DNA of 64,000 nt from Bos javanicus (Eukaryota; Chordata; Mammalia; Artiodactyla; Bovidae), in the NCBI RefSeq assembly GCF_032452875.1, contig NC_083875.1, positions 74,732,178 through 74,796,177 on the forward strand, written 5' to 3'. Positions 44,836 to 56,172 of the stretch are shown here, in pieces. The notes under the pieces were generated by a model. The model made no database searches. It saw nothing but the letters and a program-made list of their open reading frames with translations, and was not told the DNA's origin. The position numbers and the translations under genes were made by a program. The first letter of the stretch is position 1. The number at the start of each line of letters is the position of its first letter.

Positions 44836-45635
44836 CAAACCTGGGTACTAGTAGGACTGATACATGAAAATGGGAATGATTCATGGAGGAGAGCTGATGA
44901 TAGGAAGAAGAGCTCATTGCTAGAGTGAGGTCTTTCAGAAGGAGTTATGAGAAGCTATCCAAAAGTAGTGGTGTCTGATAGGAAAACATTATAACACGAG
45001 GAAAGGCAGAGATAGAGATTTTGGATATACATGTCAGCTAATTACTAATTTGAGGATGGGAAGATTGTTTCAATATCATCAGTACATTGAGAAGCAAGAT
45101 TACCAATTATGAGTGCTGATAATATTTATTTGATGATAAAGGAGAAGATATAAAATAGTTCTAGAAGGTGGAGAGCGAGGAAAGTGAAGTAGCATGGCTG
45201 ATCAGTGTTTAATGTCAATTTGTTGGTGATGGTCATGAATTTAATATGAGGTACATGAGTACTTTGGTCAATACTTGGGAATAAGAGGGGAAGGTAGATG
45301 TTAGGTTTAAGCAGGATGGTAATTTGAACTGGAAGGGATAATGAAGGAAGTTGTATTAGTTATATTGGTAGGTTTAGTTTCATGAAATGTTTATTGAACA
45401 CTCACCAGTGAAGTTTTGGTGGAAGAATGTACTTAAAAGACTTCTTTCAAATGTCTCTTTCTTAAATCAGTGTATCTTCTTCTCCACACTAGGCAAAAGC
45501 CAGATTTGGGATAGAACCTGCTGGGAAGCTTTGAAAGGCATTGTGATTTTTTTAAAAAAATGTAACCAAATTTTATTTGTTATTCTTTCTTAGTAGTGGA
45601 TAGTTGAGGATATTTTTCCAAATGTAAATCCATCA
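44836..45635. other. Unassigned flank
   Basis: Purine-rich, AT-rich DNA with no recognised element. Confidence 0.45.
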
Positions 45636-45727
45636 TTAAAATCCTTGTGTAAATTTATTTTTAATTGGAAGGTATTTACTTTACAATGTCGTGTTAGTTT
45701 CTGCTGTACAACAAATTGAGTCAGCCA

Positions 45728-45946
45728 TGCGTGTGTGCTCAGTCACTAAGTTATGTCCGACTTTTTGCGACCCCAAGGACTGTAACCTGGCAGGCTCCTC
45801 TGGCCATGGGATTTCCCAGGCAAGAATACTGGATGGGTTGCCATTTCCTCCTTCAGGGGATCTTCCCAACCTCGGAGACTGAACCTGCATCTCCTGTGTT
45901 TCCTGCATTGGCAGGTGGATTCTATCACTGTACCACCTGGGAAGCC
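45728..45946 (-). mobile_element. Bov-tA SINE in the L1
   Basis: Reverse orientation, 'gtgtgtgctcagtcactaag' to 'gtaccacctgggaagcc'. A separate 50-base BovA-like scrap lies at about 45967-46015. Confidence 0.9.
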
Positions 45947-46175
45947 TTATGTAGCTTGGAGACGATTGTTGTTTGGTCACTAAGTTGTTTCCAGCTCTGT
46001 TATGACCCCATGGACACAAAAGCCATGTGTATACACATGATACATCCCCCCGTCTTGAGACTCCCACCCATCCATCCCACCCCTCTAGGTCATCACAGAG
46101 CACCGAGCTGAGCTTACTGTGCTGTACAGCAGCTTCCCACTAGCTATTTGTTTTACACATGGTAGTGTATATATG

Positions 46176-46392
46176 TCAGTGAGTGAGTGGGTGAGTGAAG
46201 TCGCTCAGTCATGTCTGACTCTTTGCGACCCTGTGGACTGTAGCCCACCAGGCTTCTCCGTCCATAGGATTCTCCAGGCAAGAATACTGGAGTGGGTTGC
46301 CATTTCCTTCTCCAGGGGATCTTCCCAACCCAGGGATCGAACCAAGGTCTCCCGCATTGCAGGCAGATACTTTAACCTCTGAACCACCAGGG
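46176..46392 (-). mobile_element. Bov-tA SINE in the L1
   Basis: Reverse orientation with a GTGA-rich start, ending 'tctgaaccaccaggga'. Confidence 0.9.
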
Positions 46393-46734
46393 ATAGAGGA
46401 CATATCACATATTAAACTGATAAGAACATTGCTACTCTCTTAATTTCCCCCCCTTCTTCCCCTCTGTGTCCATAAGTCTGTTCTCTGTGTCTCCGTCTCT
46501 ACTCCTGCCCTGCAAATAGGTGCATCAGTGCCATTTTTTTCCTAGATTCCATATATGTGCGTTAATAAACGATAATCGCTTCTCCTCTTTCTGACTTACT
46601 TGACTGTATAACAGACTCTAGGTTCATCCACTTCAGCAGTGTGATCTTTAAGGGGCTTGAAATCCTTAAAAGATTTCAGAAATACAGAACCAGCTAACTC
46701 AGGCTTCCACATCCTCTTCTTCTTACATAGCTGG

Positions 46735-47150
46735 TATAAAGGGTTGAATGGTGGCATGTTAAAAGAACCTGTAAGTGTGACCTTATTTGGAAAAAAAGTT
46801 TTTGCAGATGTAATTTAGGATCTCAAGATGAGATCCTCCTGGGTACAGATGGGCCCTAAATCCAATGACAAGAGACTAGATGGAACAAGAGCCTTCCTAC
46901 ACACAGACTAGAAAACATGTGAAGATAGGCAGTGGCTAGAATTATGGGGACATAAACTGAGAAAGCCTGGAGCTACTACAAGTTTGAAGACAATGAAGGA
47001 TTCTTCCCTAGAGTTTTGGAGTGAGCATGGCCCTGTGGACACCTTAATTTTAAACTTCTAGTCTCCAGAACTGTGAGAGAATAAATTTTGGTTGTTTTAA
47101 GTCACGAAGTTTGTGGTAATTTCTTATGATGGCCCGAAGAGACTAATAAA
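46735..47150 (+). mobile_element. MaLR-type LTR, sense orientation
   Basis: 'ataaagggttgaatggtggc', 'gtgaccttatttgg', 'ttttgcagatgtaatttagg', 'ccagaactgtgagagaataa' and 'taagtcacgaagtttgtggt' follow the full order of such an LTR, including its polyadenylation signal. Confidence 0.72.
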
Positions 47151-47426
47151 ACTGGCAAAATGTAATTATTTCCTGCTCCCAATGAAATGAATAGTATCCT
47201 CAAGTAAATAGTAAAAATAATAAAAACAATAAATCCTGCCAGTCCTGACCCAGGTCTGTGGAGCATATTAGTGACACTTGGCATCTTAGAGGGTGTGATA
47301 TTGATCCAGACACCAATCCTTGACCCATGGGTTGACAGTTGCCTGAAGTCATCAGTAAAACCATACAAAATTCTGAAATGGGATAATAGTGTATGACCTG
47401 GAGTTGTTTAAAAAACAAAAACAAAA

Positions 47427-47838
47427 ACAGTGACTCCTTTTCTTATCTAAAATTAAAAAGCACTAATGTCCCATCTGAGAACATCAAACTGAGAAAAACT
47501 CAAGAGAGAACAATTATGAAAGAAAATTAAGTGTTTCGTTAATTCCCTCCCCCTACCCCCTAGTGTAAGTAAATCAGTGATTTTGTTCTTGTTTCCCCTG
47601 TTTTGGGTAAACATTCGTTTTTAAAAAGACAGTGACTCCTTTTCTTATCAAAAAAAAAAAAAAAAAAGCACTAACATCCCATCTGAGAACTTTTCCCCCC
47701 ATCAAACTGAGAAAAACTCAAGAGAGAACAATTATGAAAGAAAATTAAGCATTTCATTAATTCTCCCCCCCTACCCATCCCCCAGTGGAAGTAAATCAGT
47801 GATTTTGTTCTTGTTCCCCCTGTTTTGCGTAAACATTC
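47427..47838. repeat. Tandem duplication of a 190-210 bp unit
   Basis: Copy 1 (47427-47616) and copy 2 (47629-47838) both run from ACAGTGACTCCTTTTCTTATC through 'actgagaaaaactcaagaga' to 'gtaaacattc'. Copy 2 has a longer A run and an extra 'ttttcccccc'. The unit matches no repeat family I know. Confidence 0.93.
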
Positions 47839-47862
47839 CCTGAACAGGATCTGATTCCTATC

Positions 47863-48078
47863 TCAGCTTCCGAGATGGTGCAACTGGTAAAGAACACACC
47901 TGCCAATGCAGGAGACACGGGTTCAATCCCTGGGTTGGGAAGATCCCCTGGAGAAGGAAATGGCAACCCACTCCAGTATTCTTGCCTGGAGAATCCCATG
48001 GACAGAGAAGCCTGGCAGGCTGCAGTCCACAGGGTCACAAAGAGTCAGACACGACTGAAGCAACTTAGCATGCATGCA
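47863..48078 (+). mobile_element. Bov-tA SINE
   Basis: Complete element from 'cagcttccgagatggtgcaa' to 'acacgactgaagcaacttag'. Confidence 0.9.
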
Positions 48079-48668
48079 TAAAACAGAAATTAAAACAGAT
48101 TTCCTGCTACTGCAGATCATTCTATTCAAGATATAAAAACTTGAAAATGGATTGGATCATGGTGGTGTTTTCTTTCCATGTGAAATTGAAATTTCAGCTC
48201 ATGTAGTGAATAGACATTTCCCTGCTTTGCTAGTTACATTAATCATGAGGGTTCTGCCTGGTGCTCTGGGTTGCACAAACTGTGATCATATTATTACATG
48301 AGAGCACAAGTCCCTGTGAAGCATGACTTTCTCTCTTTGGTTTCTGATATGTAGAGAAGAAACACAAAATGGCAAAAGGGGATAGGATTGCAGGGGGCCT
48401 AAAAACATCAGTTTTGCTATTGCCAACCCTAGACTGGAGATTCTGGCTTGAACCCAAGAGCAAATGGGACATTTGACTCCTGCCTCTGAATTTAAGAAAA
48501 CTGGCCATCACTGAAGAGCTGACTTGAATTATATGTACCCGGTGGCCAGAAGAAAAGGATCAGAGACCCGGTTGGGGCAGAAGCGGCAGCGAGAGTTGGG
48601 TATGCACACCTCACGAGGTGGTTGGGCATGAGAGAGTCAGAGAAGAGGAGCCCAGGCTGCTTTTTTTT
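48079..48668. other. Unassigned flank
   Basis: No gene or repeat recognised. A 90-codon minus-strand open frame lacks motifs. Confidence 0.45.
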
Positions 48669-48958
48669 TAAGTTATCTATTTATTTACTTTGTTTTTGGC
48701 TGTGATGGGTATTCGTTGCTGCGCATGGGCTTTCTCTAGTTGCAGCGAGTGGGGTGTACTCTCTAGTTGCAGTGTGTGGGCTTCTCATTGAGGTTGGCTT
48801 CTCTTTTTGCAGAGCATGGGCTCTAGAGTGAAGGCTCAGAAGTTGTGGCACACGGGCTTAGTTGCCCCTTGGCATATGGGATCTTCCTGGACCAGGGATC
48901 AATCTGTGTCTCTTGCATTGGTAGGTGGATTCTCAACCACTGGACCACTGGGGAAGCT
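48669..48958 (-). mobile_element. Long CHR-type SINE, reverse orientation
   Basis: T-rich start, 'tgtttttggctgtgatgggt', and end 'ctggaccactggggaagc'. Confidence 0.88.
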
Positions 48959-50005
48959 CCTGGGTTGCTTTTTTAAACTACATAGTAGAGAATACACTGA
49001 TGACCCACCCCTGCCTCCCACTTTACCTCCATCCCCACTACTGAACTGGTGATGGAGAAGGGGGATAGATATAGGTGGAAAAAAAATAATTTTATTTTGA
49101 AGTTTCCAGTAACTGCTGCTTCTCTGATTCAATACATTATAGAAAAAATTTTAATGAGATTTCTGTTTATAAACTTTACTATATTAGATGTATAATGTAT
49201 TATATACAATGTAACATAAAATTAGATTTTATAATGTTATAAAATTACCAAACTGTATTTATAATCATTGATGTCAAATGGACACCTGAATTCTCTGTGT
49301 GAACTTGTCAGTTGAAGATGTTTCTACTATAAAAGTGAACATGTCAGAAAATAAAAAAAATTTTTACCCACAAAAATAAAACAAAAAAACCCAAAACAAA
49401 ACCAATAAAATGATTTATTTTTTCCTTATTTGAATGGCTGATGCTATCTAGTTATGTGACAAACTGTAAAATGATGAGCTATTCCAAATGAGCTAGAGTG
49501 TAAAATTCTGTGCAAGTAATAAATCCCTTATTTTTAATTCAATGAAAGAGACATGATTCCATTCATCATTGAAATCACTTTCTGGACACTGTTATCTCTT
49601 AGCTTGCCCATTACTGTTCTGATGTGAGGTTAGACTGTATCATGGTCTGTAACTGAAGGAAACATTCAGAAAGGAAAGGGAAAGTGAAAATGGTGATTTT
49701 ATGTTTATTATTCTGTGGTACTGTGCAGTTAAAACATGCCAGCTCCCCAGTTACTCCTGCATTTGGGGGGATCAGAATGGTAATGAAAAGATTCATTATG
49801 ATTGGGCATATTCACTAGCTCACTAACACTATGTGACACATTTATCAGTTCTTCTCCAAAGATATTCATATCCAGTGACATTATTAAAATGTGTCCATAT
49901 CAAAGGAATTGGTTTTTATAAACTCTGACATAACAATTTACTGAACTTACTAAGCATACTACCTTAAAACTGAAAAACATTAGAAATTATTCTGCTTGTA
50001 TTAAA
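48959..50005. other. Unassigned AT-rich flank, about 1 kb
   Basis: A-rich runs lie at 49350-49400. No gene or repeat was recognised. Confidence 0.45.
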
Positions 50006-50014
50006 AATATACAG

Positions 50015-50161
50015 GGACTTCCCTGGCAGTCAGTGATTAAGGCTCCAAGCTCTCAATACAGGAATTATGGGTTGGATGCCTGGTTGGGAAACTAAGATCC
50101 TGTATGCCACACAGTGCCACCGAAAAACAAAAACAAAACCCAACAAACAAAAAACAAAAAC
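50015..50161 (+). mobile_element. Short CHR-type SINE with 9-bp TSD
   Basis: 'ggacttccctggcagtcagt' to an A/C-rich tail, flanked by AATATACAG (50006-50014 and 50162-50170). Confidence 0.9.
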
Positions 50162-50379
50162 AATATACAGACAATAGTTCTGCAAGAAGAAAATGAAATT
50201 AGACTTGGGAGAGAGCTGACTTTGGATTGCCAAGAAACTGAGGTTTCATTTCTTTACTGGTCCGATGAGCAGCTTGTTGTGGAATACACTTTGACAACAT
50301 ACTCTCCTAGTTTCTTCAAGGGAGTATGAAAACAACATCTCCATTATCCTTACTGAAATAATGGCATCTCTGTCTAGGA

Positions 50380-50500
50380 GGACCTCAGCTTATTATTTAT
50401 TGCTACCAAGATCTACTTTACAGAGGATAAAGTGAGAAGCATAGAGACTGACACCCAGTCTGACTCAAGCCCATACTCTTAACCATGAGGTTATCCTTCC
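50380..50500 (-). mobile_element. MIR-like fragment, reverse
   Basis: 'acagaggataaagtgagaag' and 'catactcttaaccatgaggt' resemble the reverse MIR core and 5' end. Confidence 0.5.
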
Positions 50501-50539
50501 CCTTCCTTGCCTCTTTAATGGTCATCTTGTTCATGAGAA

Positions 50540-50700
50540 TTGCAGAACTGCCTCTTCCCGTGAGTCTTCCTCCCATAAAGCTTTCTGATAACTCTCAAAG
50601 AGATTAAATGACTTGCTAACACTTGCACAGTGAGCAAGTGGGGAAGCTGAACTTAAATCCAGGACTTCTGATTCCAAATCCTGTTATCTTTAATGGTATC
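50540..50700 (-). mobile_element. MIR SINE, reverse
   Basis: 'gattaaatgacttgctaaca', 'cttgcacagtgagcaagtgg' and 'cttaaatccaggacttctga' are in reverse MIR order. Confidence 0.6.
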
Positions 50701-50734
50701 ACACTACTGAATATAGCTGAAGTTTTCAACTTAG

Positions 50735-50990
50735 GAGAAATTGGCTCTAAACAAAATAGCTGGCACTATTTCATTTCTTTCAGAAATAAACTCCAGATAG
50801 ATTTAAGAATTGAATCTTGCAAATGAAACCATAAAAGTACTGGAAGAAAATTTTGGTGAATATTTATGTGATCTTGGGGTGGCAAAGGCCGTTCTAAAAA
50901 TGGCCTTAAAGTAGAAAAGATGAACACATTAGATTTCACAAAAATAAAAAAGTCAGTATGTTAAAACTCTCAATCATGAGGAAAGGCAAG
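50735..50990 (+). mobile_element. L1M ORF2 C-terminal fragment
   Basis: 'aataaactccagatagattt', 'gaaaccataaaagtactgga', 'gtgatcttggggtggcaaag' and 'gatttcacaaaaataaaaaa' are the sense ORF2 phrases in order. Confidence 0.8.
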
Positions 50991-50999
50991 CAACTCAGT

Positions 51000-51350
51000 A
51001 CGGGAAAGCAATTTTCTTTCTTTTTTTTTTCATTTTTGATTCATTCATTTATTCTTTCCAAAAATACTGACCTTGAAGTAAAATGGAGATCAAAAACAGA
51101 TGAAGTCCCTGCCTTCATGAAGTTTATAATCCAGAGAAGAAGTCATCACTTTGACTGATGGGTATGTAATTACATGAAGCAAAGGGAGCATGGTATTTTG
51201 AGAGCAGATATCAGATGAGTCCCATGAACACTGAGATGTCAGGAGAAACTTCCTGATGAGTAATATTGAGTGGAGCTCTGAAAGATGAATCCAAGTTGAG
51301 ATGAGAACAACAAGGGAAGCATTCCAGAAAGAGAAAACAACATGCCCTTG
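51000..51350. other. Unassigned flank
   Basis: A T run near 51020-51031; otherwise not recognised. Confidence 0.45.
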
Positions 51351-51477
51351 GGGCCTTCCTGGTGGTCCAGTGGTTAAGACTCCACATTCCCATGCAGGGT
51401 TCAATCCCTGGTCAGGGAACTAAAATCCCACATGCCACATGCTGTACAGCTCTGCCAAAAATAAAATAAAATAAAAT
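51351..51477 (+). mobile_element. Short CHR-type SINE
   Basis: 'ccttcctggtggtccagtgg' to an (AATAA)n tail. A BovB fragment abuts the tail. Confidence 0.88.
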
Positions 51478-51688
51478 TGTTGCTGTTTTTGTTTAATCAC
51501 TAAGTCTTGTCTGACTCTTTGCAGCCTCGTGAACTGCAACATGCCAAGCTTTGCTATCCTTCACCATCTCCTGGAGTTTGGTCAGACTCATATCCATTAG
51601 GCCAGTGATGCCATCCCACCATCTCATCCTCTGTCACCCTCTTCTCCTCCTGCCCTCAGTCTTTCCAAGCATCAGGGTCTTTTCCAAA
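51478..51688 (-). mobile_element. BovB LINE 3' fragment
   Basis: About 210 bases in reverse orientation, ending 'catcagggtcttttcc'. The orientation is opposite to the adjoining SINE. Confidence 0.88.
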
Positions 51689-51769
51689 AAATAAAATTAG
51701 GGGTATCTAAAAAATTAATACTTTAAAACAAACAACAAAAAAATGTTTTAAAAGAAAGAAAGAGCAACA

Positions 51770-52545
51770 TGCCTTTTGGGGATGAGAGCATGTTCAATTT
51801 GAAAAATGAAGAGAAGACCAATATAATCCAAAGCCAGAGAGTAAGGTGAAGTGTGGTATGAGATGAGATAGTGAAGTGGTGCCATTCATCAATAGAGGGT
51901 CCTGGGAGATAAGCAGGTTTGGACTGGATTGGAGATCAAGAATTTGATCTTGGACTTGTTAAGTTTGAGATAGCCTTCAGAAGTCCACGGTGAGATTTCA
52001 AGTAGGTAGTTATACGTAAGGATCCAATGGATAAAAAGTAGGATTGGTCAAAAGATAGACATTGAGAATCATTGGCGTATGTATATGAGAGGGGCCAAAT
52101 GAAACCATGGTCAAGGATGAGAACAGGCTGGGGGTGAGGGGCAGGCAGTAGAACAGAGAGAGAAGAAAAGAGTGCTTAGGGCTGAGCTTCAAGTATTGTG
52201 AGAATGTCATGGCCAGGCAGAGGACAAACCTACAAAGACCATGAGAAGGCTGAGCCAGTAGAAAAGCCCAGGAGAGCAAATTGTCAAGGAAGCAAAGAAA
52301 AGAGGTGTTTCCAAAAGGAGAGAAAAGCAATGCCAAATTCTGCTTAAAGGTCAAATAAGATGAGAGCTGAAAAATGTCCAGTGCATTTAGAAACCTACAA
52401 GACACTTAGGACTTTAGTAAGTGCTTTTTTAATAGAAAATTAGGGACAAAAGCTATTTTGGAGTTGATGGAAGGGTGAGTGAATGGGGAGGAAGGAAACT
52501 GAGATGAGTGTACAACATGTCTAGGAAATTGGTCTGTGAACAGGA
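51770..52545 (-). mobile_element. L2 LINE, reverse transcriptase region, reverse orientation
   Basis: A 131-codon open frame at 52405-52010 (minus) carries the remains of the L2 (CR1-clade) polymerase: 'FQLSSYLTFKQNLALLF' aligns with the part before the catalytic box. The DNA shows the known antisense order ending 'aagataggattggtc'-like text. Catalytic residues are lost. Confidence 0.6.
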
Positions 52546-52561
52546 GAACAGAAGTGTGGTA

Positions 52562-52668
52562 GCAAGGATGGGGAACACATGTATACCTGTGGCAGATTCA
52601 TTTTGATATTTGCCAAAACTAATACAATTATGTAAAGTTTAAAAATAAAATAAAATAAAAAAAAAAAA
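52562..52668 (+). mobile_element. 107-bp L1 3' end (bovine-type L1) with 12-bp TSD
   Basis: Only the last part of a bovine-type L1 3' UTR is present ('ggggaacacatgtataccta'-type block, then an (AAAAT)n tail). Perfect AGAAGTGTGGTA copies lie at 52550-52561 and 52669-52680. Confidence 0.92.
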
Positions 52669-52702
52669 AGAAGTGTGGTATCGGAGAGAGCTGTGGCATA
52701 AG

Positions 52703-52902
52703 GAGCGGGCTCCCCTGGTAGCTCAGTTGGTAAAGAATCTGCCTGCAATGCCAGAGACCCTGGTCCAATTCCTGGGTTGAGAAGATCCGCTGGAGAAGGG
52801 ATAGGCTACCCACTCCAATATTCTGGCCTGAAGAATTCCTTGGACTGTATAGTCCAAGGGGTCACAAAAAGTTGGACACAACTGAGCAACCTTCACCTTC
52901 AC
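52703..52902 (+). mobile_element. Bov-tA SINE (variant with 'gaagaattcc' block)
   Basis: 'ggctcccctggtagctcagt' to 'cacaactgagcaacctt', followed by a TTCACC-rich tail. Confidence 0.9.
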
Positions 52903-52960
52903 TAGGAATTATTAATTTATTTAAATAGGAGAGACTTAGGGCTATATATATTTATATCTC

Positions 52961-53083
52961 CCTGAAGTAAGAAATGGCAACCCACTCCAGTATTCTTGCC
53001 TGGAAGATTCCGTGGACACAGGGGCCTGGCAGGCTATAGTTCATGGGGCTGCGAAGAGTTGGACATGACTTAGTGACTGAACA
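52961..53083 (+). mobile_element. Bov-tA SINE, 5'-truncated
   Basis: BovA body only, ending 'gttggacatgacttagtgac'. Confidence 0.88.
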
Positions 53084-53231
53084 CGTATCTATATCTATCT
53101 CTCTCAAGTATGCATGTAATTAAATTTGATTTTTTCCTGTTCATCTCTCTCATGTCAATTTCATTCTTCAGTCAGCCAGAAGAGCCTAGAAAGGTAGAGG
53201 AAAGTTTTCTCCTTCTCCATAATATTTATTT

Positions 53232-53397
53232 AAAAAAAAATTTTATTTATTCATTTCGCTCCACTTGGTCTTAGTTGCAGCACTCAGGGATTTTAAGTTG
53301 CGATAGCATGTGAGAGCTAGTTCCCTGATGAGGGATCAAACCTGGGCCCCCTGCATTGGGAATGCAGAGTATTAGTCACTGGACCACCAGGGAAGTC
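53232..53397 (-). mobile_element. CHR-type SINE, reverse orientation
   Basis: 'ccactggaccaccagggaag' end and a T-rich start, internally shortened. Confidence 0.85.
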
Positions 53398-53418
53398 CTT
53401 CCTCTACAATTAGAAAGA

Positions 53419-53623
53419 AGAAAGTGTTAGTCGCTCAGTCGTGTCTGAGTCTTTGCAACCCCATGGGACTGTAGCCTGCCAGGCTCCTCTGTCTATGGAA
53501 TTCTGCAGGCAAGAATCCTGGAGAGTGGGTAGCCCTTCTCTTCTCCACAGGCTCTTCCTGACCCAGGGATTGAACCTGGGTCTCCTACATTGCAGGAAGT
53601 TTCTTTTGCCACCAGGGAAGTCC
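53419..53623 (-). mobile_element. Bov-tA SINE
   Basis: 'gaaagtgttagtcgctcagt' to 'gccaccagggaagtcc', directly beside the CHR copy. Confidence 0.9.
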
Positions 53624-53980
53624 TCTCCGCTATAATATTCAGACCTTATTTTGTTCCTCACCAGAAAATGCACTCAAGGCCAAAGGGAAGGAAACAAAGG
53701 GCAGTAGGTAGACACCAATTACCAGCAAGGAGATGGTTTTTTTGCAGTAACCATGCCCAGGACATCTTGGCTATTAGAAACACTAAATTGTCACAGCCTG
53801 AGCAGAGAAGCAAGGGCCCTTGCATGAGAAGAGCACATGGCTGGAGAGCTTCTCTAGTTCATCTCTTCTATCTAACTCCTCTAAGAGAAGGAGTTTTACA
53901 AAATTAGCAGAAAGAGGGCTTATTCTTTCATTCTTTCCCTGCTTCCAACATGCTTAGCATCAGGCAAGCTCTCTAAACTT
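53624..53980. other. Unassigned flank
   Basis: A 105-codon plus-strand frame spans the SINE boundary and is incidental. Confidence 0.45.
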
Positions 53981-53992
53981 TGATTAAAATAA

Positions 53993-54210
53993 AGTGAAAG
54001 TGAAAGTGTTAGTTGTTCAGTTGTACCCAACTCTTTGGGACCCCATGGATTATAGCCCACCAGTCTCCTCTGTCCACGGGATTTTCCAGGCAAGAATACT
54101 GAAGTGGATTGTCATTCCCTTCTCCAGGTGATCTTGCTGACCCAGGGATAGAACCGAGGTCTCCTGCATTGCACGAGATTCTTTACCATCTGAACCACCA
54201 GAGAAGCCTC
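53993..54210 (-). mobile_element. Bov-tA SINE with 12-bp TSD
   Basis: Flanked by TGATTAAAATAA (53981-53992) and TGATTAAAGTAA (54211-54222), one mismatch. Confidence 0.93.
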
Positions 54211-54239
54211 TGATTAAAGTAACACAGCCAAAACAGTGG

Positions 54240-54435
54240 AGAGTGTCTGTTCCCTATTTGGGACTGTCAGTAACGCCTGTAGACATTTTTGATGATCATG
54301 ACTATGTGGGGAGCCTTGCTAATGGCATCTTGTGGGTAGAGGCCAGAGATGATGCTAAACATCTTGCAAAGCACAGGACCCAAGGAAGCATCTGGTCCAA
54401 ATGTCAGGAGTGCCAAGGTTAAGAAACTTTGATCT
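54240..54435 (+). mobile_element. MER20-like hAT DNA transposon
   Basis: 'gacatttttgatgatcatga', 'tggcatcttgtgggtagagg', 'gatgctaaacatcttgcaaa' and 'gccaaggttaagaaactttg' follow MER20 in order. Confidence 0.8.
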
Positions 54436-55284
54436 AGAGATGTAAATGTTCCTTCAAACAATCTCTCAGAGCAAAATGAAAACAAAACAGAAAGGCTTGG
54501 AGCTTGATTGGCCATTTTCTTGGAGCTTATTGGCCATTTTCTTGGTGAAATATAGAGCAGAAGGGATTTAATTTTATTTTTCCTATATTTTACATATGCT
54601 TTTTATGTATTTTATGAATAAAAGGGGATTCATAGGCATTATATAATGTGAAATGAAGACAAATGCTTTCATCTTGATAGGTGAGCAAGTATACTTACTA
54701 GAAATTCTCTTTGTCATAATCCTTACTTCAAAACCAAACTCAAAATCTCTTTCAATATCCTTGGAAAAAAGATGTATTCACAGTAGTCCCTTGTTTGAAT
54801 ACTTCCTCTTTTAAACAACACTATGTATTTTCCTACTGCTTTTTTTTAAACTGTATAGCTAATTTTAATGGGCAGTTTATATCCATTTCTTCTTCTAAAG
54901 TTTTTGTGAGGCTTTGTCCAAAAATAAAAATATATTGATTTAATGTAATAGTACTTTTTACCATCATCTTTAAATTATTTCAACTTATGTTTTTATTTTC
55001 ATGGTCAGCTAAATGAACTGGCTTCTGAAAATAACCTTGTATGGTTTAATTTCACAGAAATACTTATAAAAATTCTCTGTATTTGCTGTAAAATTTGCTT
55101 TGAAATATGAACACATGTTTATATATGGGCACCATTTCTTTATTAAGAACACCTAGATGGTTAGGAAGTTACTCAAACTGGGATTACAAAAAGAACAGTG
55201 GATAAATGTTTAACTTCTTTAAGAATTGACTCCTCAAAGGCAATTCTTAGGACCTCTGACTTTTTTATATGTTAAATGAGGTTT
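54436..55284. other. Unassigned AT-rich flank
   Basis: Contains a local 20-base echo ('ttggccattttcttgg' twice, 54509-54545). No gene. Confidence 0.45.
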
Positions 55285-55690
55285 AGCACTAGGAACTGCC
55301 TTTGGTTGTGACTGATAGAAATGAATACTGGCTTGAGCAGGACAGAATTTTTTGTTTTACTCATTTAAAATAAATCTGGAGACAGGCTGTATGGGACTGC
55401 TGTAGTATGATGGCTCCCTACTGTCATCTCAACTGAAGTTCTTTACTTTAAATTGCTTCATCTTCATTGCACAGCCTCTGTCTCCAAGGTCCCCCAGAGC
55501 TTGAGGTGAGGGCTGGAAATCCAGCCATCACCTCCACATTCCAAGCCAGAGCAGAGGAAGCAAGGAGGAACCAAAGGATGGTTCTACCTTTCAAACGTCT
55601 TTCAAAGTCTTATGTAATACTTCTGCTGACATCTCATTGGCTAGAACTTCATCTGGTGATGGCGGGTGGGGAATGTAATCTTCTGAGCCG
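55285..55690 (+). mobile_element. Ancient interspersed repeat, family unassigned
   Basis: 'aaattgcttcatcttcattg' and 'acatctcattggctagaact' belong to a widespread mammalian repeat whose name I cannot give with confidence; a DNA transposon is likely. Confidence 0.4.
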
Positions 55691-55718
55691 GGTATCTTGT
55701 CATCTCAAGTAGGTTTAA

Positions 55719-55925
55719 GTGAAAATGAAGTCACTCAGTCATGTCTGACTCTTTGTGACCCCATGGACTGTTGCCCACCAGGCTTCTCCATCCATGGGAT
55801 TTTCCAGGCAAGAATACTGTAGTGGGTTGTCATTTTCTTCTCCAGAGTATCTTCCTGACCCAGGGCTTTAACCCGGGTCTCCTGCATTGCACGCAGACTC
55901 TTTACCGTCTGAGCCACAAGAGAAG
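55719..55925 (-). mobile_element. Bov-tA SINE
   Basis: Reverse orientation, 'gtgaaaatgaagtcactcag' to 'ctgagccacaagagaag'. Confidence 0.9.
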
Positions 55926-55965
55926 ACAAGTATGATTAGAACCTTGTTACTAATGAGTATAACGA

Positions 55966-56172
55966 GGAATCCCTGGTGGTCCAGTGGTTAAGAGTCTACT
56001 TTCCAACGTGGGGGATGCAGGTTTGATCCCTGGGTAGGGAATGAAGGCCCCATATCATATGCCTCGAGGCAACTAACCCCACAAGTGGCAACTAACCCTG
56101 CCAGTCACTGCTAGAGAAGTCTGTGCACCATAACAAAGACCTCCCCCACCACCACAAAATAAAGAATTAAAA
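55966..56172 (+). mobile_element. Long CHR-type SINE
   Basis: 'gaatccctggtggtccagtg' to an A-rich tail, with the 'ctgctagagaag' body. Confidence 0.85.

Larger units (their letters stand above)
45637..46640 (-). mobile_element. Cetartiodactyl L1 3' UTR, reverse orientation, split by SINEs
   Basis: Collinear blocks are 'acaatgtcgtgttagtttct' (45685), 'cccacccctctaggtcatca' (46077), 'acacatggtagtgtatatat' (46155), 'ccctgcaaataggtgcatca' (46508) and 'aacagactctaggttcatcc' (46610). Bov-tA elements separate them. Confidence 0.72.

Noticed and set aside
45681..46103. 140-codon minus-strand frame and its 131-codon plus-strand partner
   Set aside because: Both are carried by Bov-tA and L1 sequence; peptides such as CLENPMDR or WAAVHGV are familiar SINE translations.
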